NCBI GenBank assembly: GCA_020310875.1
Contig: CM035427.1
Coordinates: 86,047,598 to 86,111,597 of the forward strand
Source: Ceratopteris richardii
Taxonomy: Eukaryota > Streptophyta > Polypodiopsida > Polypodiales > Pteridaceae
Reading direction: 5' to 3'
Length of the DNA: 64,000 nt
Part shown: positions 23,349 through 33,432 of the stretch, piece after piece
Layout: each line of letters starts with the position of its first letter
Numbering within the stretch: the first letter of the stretch is position 1
Notes under the pieces: generated by a model
What the model was told of the DNA's origin: nothing
What the model saw: only the letters and a program-made list of their open reading frames with translations
The model's database searches: none
Made by a program: the position numbers and the translations under genes

Positions 23349-23571
23349 CTGTTTCTGTTTCTGTTTCTGTTCCTGTTCCAGAACCAGAACCTGCGTTTAC
23401 ACCTACGTTTACTCCTTCGGCTTACTCCAAGGCATCGACTAAAGCAAAGAACTTAGGCAATAACTTAGGCAATACATTGGCAACATTGGCACCCAAGGCT
23501 CCCTTGGCGACCGTTGGCTACGCGCGAGGCAATTTTAATTTTTGAGTGGTAATAGAGAGGTTTAGAGTCCC

Positions 23572-23644
23572 TAAGGTAGGAGGATTTGAACCCACAACCT
23601 CCTACGTTCAAGGGAAGTACTTTGACCACTCCACCATCTCTTGG
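23572..23644 (-). ncRNA. tRNA-like module (possible tRNA or SINE relic) antisense in E1
   Basis: On the minus strand TGGTGGAGTGG (23636-23626) fits the pol III A box and GGTTCAAATCC (23592-23582) fits the B box. They are 33 bases apart, the normal spacing in a tRNA without a long variable arm. The T stem is mostly paired, but the acceptor and D stems are poor, so it is not a functional tRNA gene. It may be a SINE head or captured tRNA pseudogene. Confidence 0.5.
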
Positions 23645-23903
23645 AGTTGTTATTCAAGTTCTCTTTCTTTGGTACTTGTGCAAGGCGCTCGCGGCAATTT
23701 CAAGGATGGACCCAACAAAGAATCAAGTGTAACTTTCAATCCGTAGGTCGGATTGAGGCGTGTAATATACCGTTGGAAAGCTCTCAGAACGAACTTTCCA
23801 ATGAGCTAGCTTGGAAGTGTGAATTCCTTCAAAATCCTTGGGTGGCACTTGATTGAGTGTTCAAGATACCAAGCAAGGTTGAGAGCAAGGATCCAAGAGC
23901 ACC

Positions 23904-24249
23904 ATGGAGGATTACAGTAATTCACCTTTACCGGGAGTTTCATTCGAGCAAGAGTTAGAGATTATGAACCAAGAACTTCAAACACTTCAACAAACCATAC
24001 AAGGACGTTATGCTATGCTTCAATTCGACGGATGAATAGATGGCCGCTTTGTCTTATCATGGTTATCCCTATTCAACGATTTCTTTTCCGATGAGTTATA
24101 TTCAGAAAATAAGAAAATTGACTTTGCCACTAATTATTTGGTCGGAAGAGCATAGCAATAGTGGAATGATCTTTCTCAGACTACAGATTGTCCACGCACA
24201 TGGAAGGATTTTCAAGAAGAGTTTCGGGATTCATTTCTACCTTTAAAGT
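23904..24249 (+). pseudogene. E1 gypsy gag relic
   Basis: The ATG at 23904 opens a 44-codon frame (MEDYSNSPLPGVSFEQELEI...). From about 24115 the strand reads DFATNYLVGRA, stop, Q, stop, WNDLSQTTD and TWKDFQEEFRDSFLPLK. This resembles the retrotrans_gag core of Ty3/gypsy, where the stops replace Gln/Trp of the usual A-x-x-WW motif. No later gag, protease or pol follows. Confidence 0.75.
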
Positions 24250-24495
24250 TTATCCTACGTGTTTGATAATTGTGATGCATTTACATATTGAATTTAGTTT
24301 ATAGGAGCATATTCAAGTTTTGCTTGCCCAAATTCATTACAAAGACTATGTCCGCATCTCACAGATACTTTTAATAACTTAACACCTCCATGAACATTTC
24401 CATGCATGTATTTTTACATGGCACATGCCTATTTTCTTTATTCGGTGATGAAACATGTGACTGGCTATCCATGTTTATTATTTTATCAACTGAGG

Positions 24496-24821
24496 TCAGT
24501 TGTCTTTTCAATTGAGGGGCATGTTATGAATTATGGAGTATGTTGAACAAGTAATTGTTGGAGTGTGTTAAATTATTAATGTATTATGGAAGATGTTGGC
24601 CAATGCATTGTTGGATTGAAATATGGAATAGCCAATGCATTGTTGGATTGTAACATGGAATATGTTAGCCAATGCATTGTTGGATTGAAATATGGAATAG
24701 CCAATGCATTGTTGGATTGTAATAGTAACATGGAATATGTTGAACAATGTATTGTAATTGTTAGAGTGTTAAATTATTTTATCAACTGAGGTCAGTTCAG
24801 TTGCTTGTCAATTGAGAGGCA
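24496..24821 (+). repeat. E1 duplicated polypurine/LTR-start region with 69-bp minisatellite
   Basis: CAACTGAGGTCAGTTG...GGGGCATGTTATGAATTATGG at 24489-24536 resembles the true polypurine tract and LTR start at 24783-24836. Between them CCAATGCATTGTTGGATTG occurs at 24600, 24632, 24669 and 24701, alternating 32 and 37 bp and forming two 69-bp higher-order units. Confidence 0.85.
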
Positions 24822-25317
24822 TGTTGTATATTATTGAACAATGCATTGTTAAAGTATTATATTATTAATGTATTAATATGTTTTTGATGTTTTTTATATA
24901 GCAGCTGAAGGTTCGTGAGGAGCGTGCAAGGCGTGAAAGGGCGAACATCAATAATCGGAATAATTATTATTTAGCTTGTAAATAAACCCGCGTAGAAGGT
25001 TCTATTGTTAGAAAAGTAATGGTCAGAATAAGGGTCATTGAAGACCGTAGTTTCTGTTATTGAAAGCAATGGCTTTCCGTAAAAGTTATCAACTTTTAGT
25101 TTCACGCCTACTTTTTGAAGCCGCCCTCTTGTAACCACTCTTTTCGACGTAATCAAAATTCCTATAAATACATGCACTATGTGGACTGTCGAAACAGAGT
25201 GCATGGGGGGAGATTGCACCCAATACTGCGTTCTGTCTCGTCTCTTGTTGCGTCTATTCTCTGTGTGTTTTCTGTGCCCGTAATCTCTGTATGCGCGTGA
25301 GCAAGATCCTGACAACA
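24822..25317 (+). repeat. E1 3' LTR
   Basis: 496 bp, the same length as the 5' LTR, with single-base differences only. TATA box at about 25161-25169. The right target duplication AGTTA follows at 25318-25322. Confidence 0.94.
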
Positions 25318-25322
25318 AGTTA

Positions 25323-27434
25323 TGTGGAAGTTTTTAAATATGTGGATTTAGAACTATCTAATGACAAAGATGTATTGAAAAGAGTAGACACATAAGGTGC
25401 TTAGAGTATATTCCGGGCTCATTCATTATGGTTTGAAGATATCCAATAGTAATCGATTAAGACCAATTTGAAATGGATTTTTTCCAAGGACCATGTTTAT
25501 TAATCAAACATATTTTTCAATCATTGTGTCAGATTCAATTTTTTTTCTAATTATATACAATAAGTACTTTAAGTTGAAGTGTTTTTATGGAACTTATTGG
25601 CTTGAAGGGTTCAAGCAACTACTCTATTGCAAATCCCCCATCAATGTTGGGATGTCATACATTGTCTCCATAATGGTGTAAGAAAATGGGACACAACCAT
25701 GATGAAGATGGTGTTATAAGTCCACTCTTGGTAGGCTTTGGACTTAGGGGCGATCCCCTCTTGTCCACTTTCATCCCATGCTCCCTTGATGTTTGATCTC
25801 CTTGGTTAGTATGCATGATTTTAACTCTTCAAGCACTTTCTTTCTCATCACACTATGGTGTTGTAAGAGGTTGGAACTCCTTATATCATATTGGAAACAC
25901 TCACCCTCATGTTTTATTGGGGTCTATGGAGTTTTAAATATCTTTTTTTAATGATTGCCCCTACCAAAATGGTGTCCAAAACAATCATTGCATGATGATT
26001 TTAGGTTTTGATGGAGTTTATGCTTCCTTTGGATGCATAGTAAAAGATGGTGGAGATCAGATGGGTTCATAACCCTATGGTACTATGCTAATTATATGAG
26101 TTGATTCCTTTCATTTTAGGTCTTCCATGCTTTGTTGGATTTTGATGGAGCTATTCCTTGTCTTTTTTGAGTGTTGCTCATGGGGATTGTGTCCAAAGCC
26201 AAGCCAATTCACATTGGGTGCAAAGAGTTGGATCTTACATTTGGATTGGGCTCATTGACCATGCTTGTGTGAGAATCTAGGGGATCTAGCAACTAATGGG
26301 GGAAAAGAAACAATCATATCCACATGCTTTTATGATCCTTTTTTATCATTGGGTACCTTGGATGCAAGGAATATTCCCTTATGAGCTTTCATGTTCCTCA
26401 TTGTATCTACATTTTCTTTTGTCATACTACTTTGAGGATTCGTGCATCAATGCTTAGTTTTCACTTCCCATGTTACCTCAATAGTCCATTAGGTTTTTAT
26501 ATCTAATGTTTCCAATGATGAAGTTCCTTTTCACAACGGGAATCTCCTCCTTCATTTTGGAGCTTACCTTGCAATAATTTTTCTCCATTTTGTAGGTTTA
26601 TCATCATGAAAGCAACTCATGTGTGGATTCAAGGTGATTCCATACTTGGGAGTGTGTGGAGACCCACCTAATGTCTTCTTACAAACAAAGATGGTTTTGG
26701 ATGCACCTAGACCACCTTTTTTCTCCTCTTCTCTTACCTTCGTTAAGGATGAAAAAGTCTAGGAGGGAAAGAGTGTCAAAAAGACCTTTCAAACTATGGG
26801 CACTTGGAGGCTTGAAGGCTTTGGTGGTGGTCTCCAAAGTTTCACCCTTTTGTAAAGTTTCTTCATAGGAACCATCCTTTATTTCCTTATAGAAGTAAAC
26901 TCATAAAAACCCTTCTTTTGATTTAAGGCCCTTCTTTTTAGGAAAATATTTTGTTTTTTATATTGTATATATATTAGTATTTCAAAGTAGCAAGTATCCT
27001 CATTTTCAATCTTTAGGATTTCTTTTTTATTTGATTCATATTTTTAGGATATCTTTAGATTGTTGAAGCCCATGTGTTCTTTCTTTTCTTTTTGAGCCAA
27101 TGTCTTTTAAAATCCCCCTTTATAAAATAAAAGAAACTTCTCGTATTTTGGGACCCTTGGCCATGGCCTTGTAGTGACCATGTTGATGAAGTGAAGGTTC
27201 ATTTGGTATTCATTTTCTCCTTGTGTGGATGGCCTTGATCTTAGTATGTAGCTCTGGCAATTTTGGTTTGCTTATGTGTGAGCTTCCCACCCTTGCTCTA
27301 TGTGGTGTTGGTCTTGGTGGCATTGTCCATGGGCACGGGTATGTGTGTCGCTTGCACTTTTTTTCACCCACTTCGAAGAGCCTCTCACTTCCATCTCAGG
27401 TGGTTTGTGTTGATTAATTCCCTATCCTCAACAA
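25323..27434. other. Unassigned AT-rich interval
   Basis: The first 30 bases continue the 87-bp duplication cut by E1. Beyond that I see no LTR, retroelement domain, tRNA or convincing gene. Open frames (e.g. 26656-26868, 27223-27417) are short and have no recognisable features. Confidence 0.5.
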
Positions 27435-27455
27435 GGAGAGAGAGAGAGAGAGAGG

Positions 27456-27489
<34 letters not shown>
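27435..27489. repeat. (GA)n microsatellite
   Basis: About 27 GA units with two interruptions (GGGA, AAAG). Confidence 0.95.
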
Positions 27490-27490
<1 letters not shown>

Positions 27491-27596
27491 TTATAGACTT
27501 GATATTGTGCACCTTTGTAAGAATCTAAGAGGATAGGAAAGGAGGATGAGAGAGAGAACAAGAAGAAGAATGAATTTGGCTACGTAGATATAGAGA

Positions 27597-28387
27597 TGGG
27601 TAGTGAATGTATGCATGTGACTCTATGTTTGTGTGTATATGTGTGTGTCTATTTGTGTGTATGTATATGTGTGTGTCTATTTGTGTGTATGTATATGTGT
27701 GTATGTGTATGTGTGTATGTGTGTATATGTGTGTGTATGTATAGGTGTGGGCATGTGTATGTATGTGTATGCATGTGTATGTATATGTGTGTATTAAACT
27801 TTATGTGTGTGTCTCCATATGTATGTATGTGTGTATGCATGTGTGTATGTATGTATGCATATGCATGTGTATGCGTGTGTATGCATGTGAGTGTATTTTT
27901 ATGTGTATATGCATATGAGTGTGTCTATGCGTATGTGTGTATGTGTATATGTCTATATGTGTGTGTCTATGTATATGTGTGTGTATGTGTGTATTTGTGT
28001 ATGAGTTTGTATGTATACCTGTGTGTATTTGTTTATGCATGTGTATGTATAGTGTGTATGTGTGTTTGTATATGTGTATGTCTATGTGCATGTATGTATG
28101 TGTATCCATATGTGTGTGAATGCATGTGTGTGTGTGTATGCATATGCATGTGTGTGTATGTATGCATGTGAGTGTATGTGTGCATATATGTGCATGTGTC
28201 TGTATATATGTGTGTATATGTATATGTATATGTGTATGTATGTGTGCATATGTGTATGTGTATGTATGTGTGTATGTGTGTATGTATATGTGTGTCAGTA
28301 TGTGTATGTGTCTATGCATGTGTATATACATGTGTGTGTGTGTGACATTATGTGTATATATGTGTATGTGTGTCTATATGTGTAGAG
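27597..28387. repeat. Large TG/TATG-type microsatellite
   Basis: About 790 bp of interleaved TGTG, TGTA and TGCA tetranucleotides (TGTATG, TGTGTATG, TGCATG). It yields long Cys-Val-Tyr-Met frames on the plus strand and His-Thr-Ile frames on the minus strand, which are artefacts. Alternating purine-pyrimidine over this length is compatible with Z-DNA. Confidence 0.95.
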
Positions 28388-29577
28388 CATCGATAGTCAA
28401 CTAGGGCCAACTCTTTATGAGGGCATCAAGAAGGCAGCATGTCAACTGTGACTCTGGACTCTCTAGATGTTTCTCTCATTTTTTGCCTTGCATGGTACCT
28501 GACTTCACTTAACTTGGAAAAAAAATTGAACTTACAGAGAACCCTAGAGAAAGGAATCCAAATAGTAGGACCAGAAAGTAACAATAAAAGACTAAAATCA
28601 GATTTATACTATTTAATGAGAGGGAATTACAACCACACTATTTCAACAAGTCTTTACACCTGTCTGATTGAGGGAGACCTTTGACTCAGAAACATATGCT
28701 TAGAGAAATGTCACCTTTACCAAAAAAGAGCAAGATAGTAAAGTAACATAGATGACTTAACGGTCTCTAATAAAGTAATATGGGTGCCTGTGTCTAAGAT
28801 GGATGGAATGTCACAATTTTCGTCACCTTTGGAGCCTTACTACGCTATCCACCACCAGAAGAACCACTACAAGGGTGGAAGGAAGGAAGAGGCTTTCCCT
28901 TTCTTTGATTGTGTGGAGCAGAAGTGGACACCCGTTGAACCTTTCCCCCACTATCGTCCATCGGTTGCCTCTAACCCGTCATACTAAAGAATCACCACCT
29001 CACCATTCCTCAACCTCCTTCTGTTCCATGAAAATGCATAGGTATTCTACATGTAGACCTTCAAGAGTTCCCAATGACAACATCCTTCAAATTTGATGAT
29101 TTAGATCCAATGGCTACCTTCTTCTATTCGATGTTCATGCCAAGCTTCTCCTCCCATTGTTCCTCAAGTAGAAGTTTCACAACTAGCCTGGTCAGTTAGC
29201 ACTCATTACCCATTGCCAACATGGTCATCTTCCTTGTTGACACAACTGGAAACTTCTCTTATCTTACCAGAACCATCAACTATCCTAGTACCTAATCTTC
29301 ACCTTCTCTCTTTTGTTGTTGTTGATCACCTTCCCAAGCTTAGCCAAATCTTCTATCTTCCCAAAGGTTTTATCTTAGCTATTTCATTTGTCTTGGTACA
29401 TGTCATGCAAAGAGCAATCTTGGTGATGAGATCCTACATTCCCGACACCCGATGATGTGTATATGCTCTCTTTTTACCCTCCTCTTCACTTATACTCACA
29501 AAAATGCTCCCTTCTTCCACTTTGTCGTATGTTTCTACAATTGTTTGGGTGCCTCACTTCTACCTCTGTCTCTCTAT
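28388..29577. other. Unassigned interval before E2 integrase tail
   Basis: No recognised domain. Parts near 28800-29570 may be decayed gypsy pol upstream of the integrase tail, but I cannot align them by eye. Confidence 0.4.
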
Positions 29578-29946
29578 CCACCACGCTATTATGGACTGTT
29601 TTGCATTATACAAAAAAATAATGATAACTCATTTAGATTAGATATACCATCTCATTGGAATATACATAACTCTTTTCATATTAGTTTACTTGAACCATTT
29701 AAAGGAACTTTACCACTCACTCCACTTCTTGATGACCCTCCTTTGATTGGAGAACAATCTAAAATCTTGGTTCCTGAGAAAATAATTGATCATGATGTCA
29801 CTACTACATGCATAGGTCCTCAATATCATCGATATTTATTTAAGTACAAAAATCACTCTATTGAAGAATGTCAATGGATACATAAAACACAATTAACACC
29901 TCATTATGACCACTTAATTTTTGCATATCATACACAAACACATTAA
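29578..29946 (+). pseudogene. E2 gypsy integrase C-terminal and chromodomain-like tail
   Basis: Encodes PPRYYGLFCIIQKNNDNSFRL, then LDIPSHWNIHNSFHISLLEPF, the conserved gypsy integrase C-terminal block (R-YYGPF, I-H-FH-SLL-P). About 60 residues later comes QYHRYLFKYKNHSIEECQWI, like the degenerate chromodomain of plant gypsy elements. This segment is open to its stop at 29944-29946. The rest of pol is missing or unrecognisable upstream. Confidence 0.8.
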
Positions 29947-30624
29947 TGTAATTCCTCCATGAACATTTCCATGCATGTCATTTTACATGGAACATGCTTA
30001 TTTTTGTTCAGTGATGGAACATGTGACTAGCCATCCATGTTTATTTTTATTTTATCAACTGAGGTCAGTTGCTTTTTCAACTAAGGGGCATGTTATAAAT
30101 TATGGAATGTGTTGAACAAGGCATTGTTAGAGTGTTAATTTATTAATGTATTAATGTGTTTTGGTGTTTTTGATATAGAAGTTGAAGGTTCATGAGGGCG
30201 TGAAAGGCGTGAAAAGGTGGACATCAATAATCTGACTTTAGGGTGGATATCAATAATCCAACTTATAATTTAGTTTGTAAATAGTAGAAGGTTCTATTCT
30301 TAGTTTTAAAAATAGTTAAAATTAGTGGTTAGAATAAGGCTCATTGTAGAGCACAATTTCTTATTTTAAGAGCAAAGGATTTCTACAAAAGTTAACAACT
30401 TTTACTTTCACGCATGCTTTTTGAAGTCGCTCTCATGTAATCACTATTTCGACATAATCTAAAATTCCTATAAATACATGCACTCTGTGGACTCTCAAAA
30501 TAGAGTGCATGGGGGGAAATTGCACCCAATACTGCATTCTGTCTCGTCTCCTAGCATGTCTATTTTTGTGTGTGTTTTTTGCATTCGTAACATGTGTGTG
30601 CATGTGAGAAAGATCCTAATAACA
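29947..30624 (+). mobile_element. E2 3' untranslated region and 3' LTR
   Basis: 29947-30090 matches E1 24389-24525 (CCATGAACATTTCCATGCATG, CAACTGAGGTCAGTTG) and ends in the polypurine CTAAGGGGCA. The LTR, 30091-30624 (534 bp), starts TGTTATAAATTATGG and ends CCTAATAACA, with a TATA box near 30466. It is clearly diverged from the E1 LTRs. Confidence 0.88.
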
Positions 30625-30632
30625 CAACATGA

Positions 30633-31470
30633 CTTTGGAGCTAATAGATGTCTCCTTCGTACATGAAAGTAAACACTGAATAGCATCTTCTACAAAAACA
30701 ACATCATCTAATTCCTTGTGATGTTTTTCAGGCACTAATCCATATGCCAGACAAACAAAAACACGTAGATGAGCAATAGATGGCTTGAGACCATGCCAAG
30801 CCTCATCTGGAGTGATAGAATGGAGTGCTTTAGTGGGACACCTATTAAGTACATATGTTGCACACATGATAGCCTCAAGCCAGAAACTATGTGGTAAAGC
30901 CTGACTCTTGACCATACATCTCACCATCTCCATGAGTGACATGTTCTTTTTTTCAACAACTCCATTCTATTGAGGTGTATACGAAACTATACAATGATGT
31001 TTTATCCCACGGTTCAGCCAGACATGCATTAAAGTCAGAAAACATATATTCTCCCCCTCGATCAGAACATAGGTTGCCCATTTTACATAATGACAGATTT
31101 TCAACCAAAAGCAAAAACATTTTGAAGTACATGAACACTTCAGACTTTGCTTTCAATGGATATATCCATGCATGCCTGGAAAAATCATCAATAAAAGTCA
31201 TGAAATAAAGATACTTTCCAAAAGAGGGTGTCTCCATAGGATCGTAGACATCACTGTGGACAAGCTGTAATTTTTTAGTAGCTCGAATTGAACCATCTTT
31301 TGGAAAGGAGGAATAGTGCATTTTGCCCAAAATACAACCTTCACAGACATGTTTTTCGGGTGCCTCAAGTTTGGGCAAAGAGGACACCATTTCACATTTC
31401 CACTGGCATAGCAAACTAGCAAAATTTAGATGACCAAAGCGTGCATGCCAAAGCTTTGCATCTGACTAGC
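30633..31470 (-). pseudogene. D2 GAG-pre-integrase and integrase
   Basis: Reading leftward: HARFGHLNFASL, CEGCILGKM, VHSDVYDPMETPSFGKYLYFMTFIDDFSRHAWIYPLKAK, SDRGGEYMFSDFNA (31070-31020 region), then a TPQ*NGVVE-like break and MSLMEMVRCMVKSQALPHSFWLEAI, CPTKALHSITPDEAWHG. A deletion fuses KELDD directly to VVFVEDAIQ, removing the KCIFVGYSSESKGY block. Confidence 0.87.
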
Positions 31471-31960
31471 CTCATAATCATGTACTGCACATCCTAAATC
31501 ATTCATAGATTTTCATAGTGTATGAGCTTATACAACCCAGGAAATAAAATTCTAGAAGCAATAATCATGTTGCCATTTCATAGATCATGAACTCTACATC
31601 TCTCATCAACAAATTTCACAACCAAGCCAATCTTGGCTAATGAAAATATTGATAACAGATTTCTCTTGATCCCTGGCACGAATAAAGCATCTGGTGCATG
31701 TGATAGTATTCACTGTAGGGGCAGGCTCAAGTGAAGTGAGGAAACTATGTTGTGAGGTAGTGACAGTAGACTGTGAAGTAGAAGCACCTGCCGTCTTCGA
31801 TCTACATCTGCCACTATGTTCCAAAGTTGTTTTGCAACAAGAACATGCTTCATCATGTAAGACCACATCGGATAGTTGGTCCCATCAAGCTTATCTTCAG
31901 CTTGAAGCATGCCAAACAAGTCATTGCTGCCCGCCATTTCACTGAGGAACAAGAATGTGA
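31471..31960 (-). pseudogene. D2 gag start and protease relic
   Basis: Near 31940-31860 the minus strand encodes MAGSNDLFGMLQAEDKLDGTNYPMWSYMM, HVLVAKQLWNIV. It then passes, through a large deletion removing most of gag, to SQHSFLTSLEPAPT (protease N-terminal part) near 31760 and KRNLLSIFSLAKIGLVVKF near 31640. The ATG at about 31937 corresponds to the D1 gag start. Confidence 0.8.
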
Positions 31961-32199
31961 CAAAATCTTCACTTCAATGAAAGTTGAAATGAGTGCTGAA
32001 ATTTCAGCTCACAAACCGTCACTCTGATGGCGATTCTGACTGCATGAATGGCTTCGAAATGGGGGTAAAACTCTAGCGCACCTAGTGGAAATGTTTTCGG
32101 GCTGCTGAAATTCACACTTCTATGCTCCGAAGTCGATTTGCACTGTTAAAGTGCACACGCGCTGCGACGCGAAAAACCAAAACTTGAGAAGAAGCTGAA

Positions 32200-32508
32200 C
32201 CTACTCTGATACCATTGTTGGGTGCGTGTAGAAGTGCGAGAGACACACAAGAAGCACACAGAAGGAGCACAAACCCAGCAAGACACACAGAGAAGACGAT
32301 GGCTGGAATAGCTCTCTCTATTGATCGATGAACTGAACTGAAGTCAGAGCTGAATAATATCCATAAGTACAAAGTACCACCATATATGAGAGTATCAAGT
32401 ATGTGGTAATATGGGGAAAAAACCTCTAGCCAACACTAGAGTAAAAAGTGCCCATGTATAGGGAAAAGGTTCACATCAAAGCTACTCGAGGAACACATAA
32501 GTGTAACA
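32200..32508 (-). repeat. D2 5' LTR and primer binding site
   Basis: The LTR is 32216-32508 (293 bp), starting TGTTACACTTATG and ending GCACCCAACA on the minus strand. ATGGTATCAGAGTAGG follows (32215-32200). Both dinucleotide ends are intact, unlike D1. Confidence 0.9.
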
Positions 32509-32988
32509 ATAGTTAGATACCAAAACGGAAAGATTACGGTGAGTGGTCAACCGAAATATGGGGGGTAAAAAGAAAAACAAGCGACACATGAAAAAGAGGG
32601 AAAAAAAAACTACGTACACTTCATAGGTTATCAAACGACTGGTGATATGGGTGGAGCTTAGAACCATTAATCACTTTTGGTAGGAGAACACCTGTTAAAG
32701 TCGCCAATCGAAAAGTGGAGGGTCCCACCTGTTCAGCAATCTGGTATGGACCGAACCACTATAACTTAAATTTTTCGGCAGCGTGATTGGCTTTAGCATT
32801 ATAAAATAAAACGAGTTGGCCAATCATGAAAACAGGGGTTTTTAGGAAGCTATCATGAGTACGGGCTTGGCATAGCTAAACTTCTTGAAGAATCATAAAG
32901 CTTTCCCAGCATTGTTCATCCAATGATCTAAGCACATCCATCCGAAATGGAAGAGATTCTTCCGGTAGCAATTTTTGAGATAAGGCTA
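32509..32988 (-). pseudogene. L: Ty3/gypsy integrase C-terminal fragment
   Basis: Minus-strand text includes KLLPEESLPFRMDVLRSLDEQCWESF (32980-32880), GQLVLFYNAKANHAAEKFKL, stop, WFGPYQIAEQVGPSTFRLATL and VINGSKLHPYH (about 32830-32650). The W-GPY-I and NG-L-PYH motifs are the gypsy integrase C-terminal fold. B2 is inserted or joined at 32989. It could derive from family H, whose copy here lacks integrase, but this is only a guess. Confidence 0.7.
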
Positions 32989-33295
32989 TGAAGTATTTCG
33001 ATGGCAATGCACCACAGTGCACTCTCCTTCTCGAGAGCTCCAGGACGATATGCTCAGAGTAGAAAACTGAGATCCTGAGGCCACACGCAGCACTCCGCAC
33101 AGAAGGTGCAAAATACGCAGAAAACACAGTACACAGGGAGCACGAAGAGAGACTTCTTAGGTCTCACCAATGCGGTCGAGCTTACAGTCTGTGACTAACC
33201 AGGCCACTATATGTTTTATTAAAGAACATATACAAAAAAGTGTCCGGTGGCCATTTGGCCTTTCACATGGACACTAACGGTAACAATCTCCCATT
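32989..33295 (-). repeat. B2 3' LTR and polypurine tract
   Basis: The LTR is 32989-33285 (297 bp), TGTTACCGTTAGTG on the minus strand to ...ACTTCA. The polypurine tract AATGGGAGAT is at 33286-33295. Matches both B1 LTRs. Confidence 0.92.
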
Positions 33296-33432
33296 AAAGG
33301 CCAATATGGCTAGAGGAACTATGGGAGAAAAGTAAAGAATGATAAAGAATACCTGAGTGTAAGTATGCAAACCATACCTCTCACCTGATGGGCATGTTAC
33401 ACAGTATACAAGTGACTGCGTAAGATCAAGAA

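Larger units (their letters stand above)
22704..25317 (+). mobile_element. E1: short non-autonomous Ty3/gypsy-derived LTR element, complete and young
   Basis: Two 496-bp LTRs (22704-23199 and 24822-25317) enclose 1622 bp. A perfect 5-bp duplication, AGTTA, flanks it (22699-22703 and 25318-25322). By eye the LTRs differ at about eight positions, far fewer than any other pair here. The interior has an initiator tRNA-Met primer site, a short gag relic (23904-24249) and no pol, so it must rely on enzymes from elsewhere. E2 (29578-30624) shows that a related element carried integrase. Confidence 0.95.
30625..32508 (-). mobile_element. D2: copia fragment with 5' LTR, 3' half lost
   Basis: On the minus strand: LTR (32508-32216), initiator tRNA-Met primer site, gag start, protease relic and integrase, ending abruptly at E2's LTR end (30624). 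RT, RNase H and the 3' LTR are absent. The LTR matches D1. Confidence 0.88.

Noticed and set aside
23173..23545. Open frames with Pro-Val or Gly-Ser repeats in E1
   Set aside because: The frames are held open by the GGTTCC repeat, and no family features flank it.
23572..23644. A functional tRNA gene
   Set aside because: The A and B boxes fit, but the acceptor and D stems do not pair and no clean anticodon arm forms, so I list it only as tRNA-like.
27596..28404. Long open frames rich in Cys-Val-Tyr-Met (plus) or His-Thr-Ile (minus)
   Set aside because: They are translations of the TG-rich microsatellite and persist in several frames on both strands, so they are not genes.
28784..29455. Open frames (e.g. 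28803-29096, 29213-29455) as host coding exons
   Set aside because: They lie directly upstream of the E2 integrase tail and have no recognisable domain; they are more likely decayed retroelement or random sequence.
30091..30624. E2 LTR as a solo LTR
   Set aside because: Matching 3' untranslated sequence, a polypurine tract and an integrase tail lie directly upstream, so it is the 3' end of a truncated element.
32989..33285. A 5-bp TSD for B2
   Set aside because: The left flank is GGCTA, but B2's 5' LTR is missing, so no partner can be identified.
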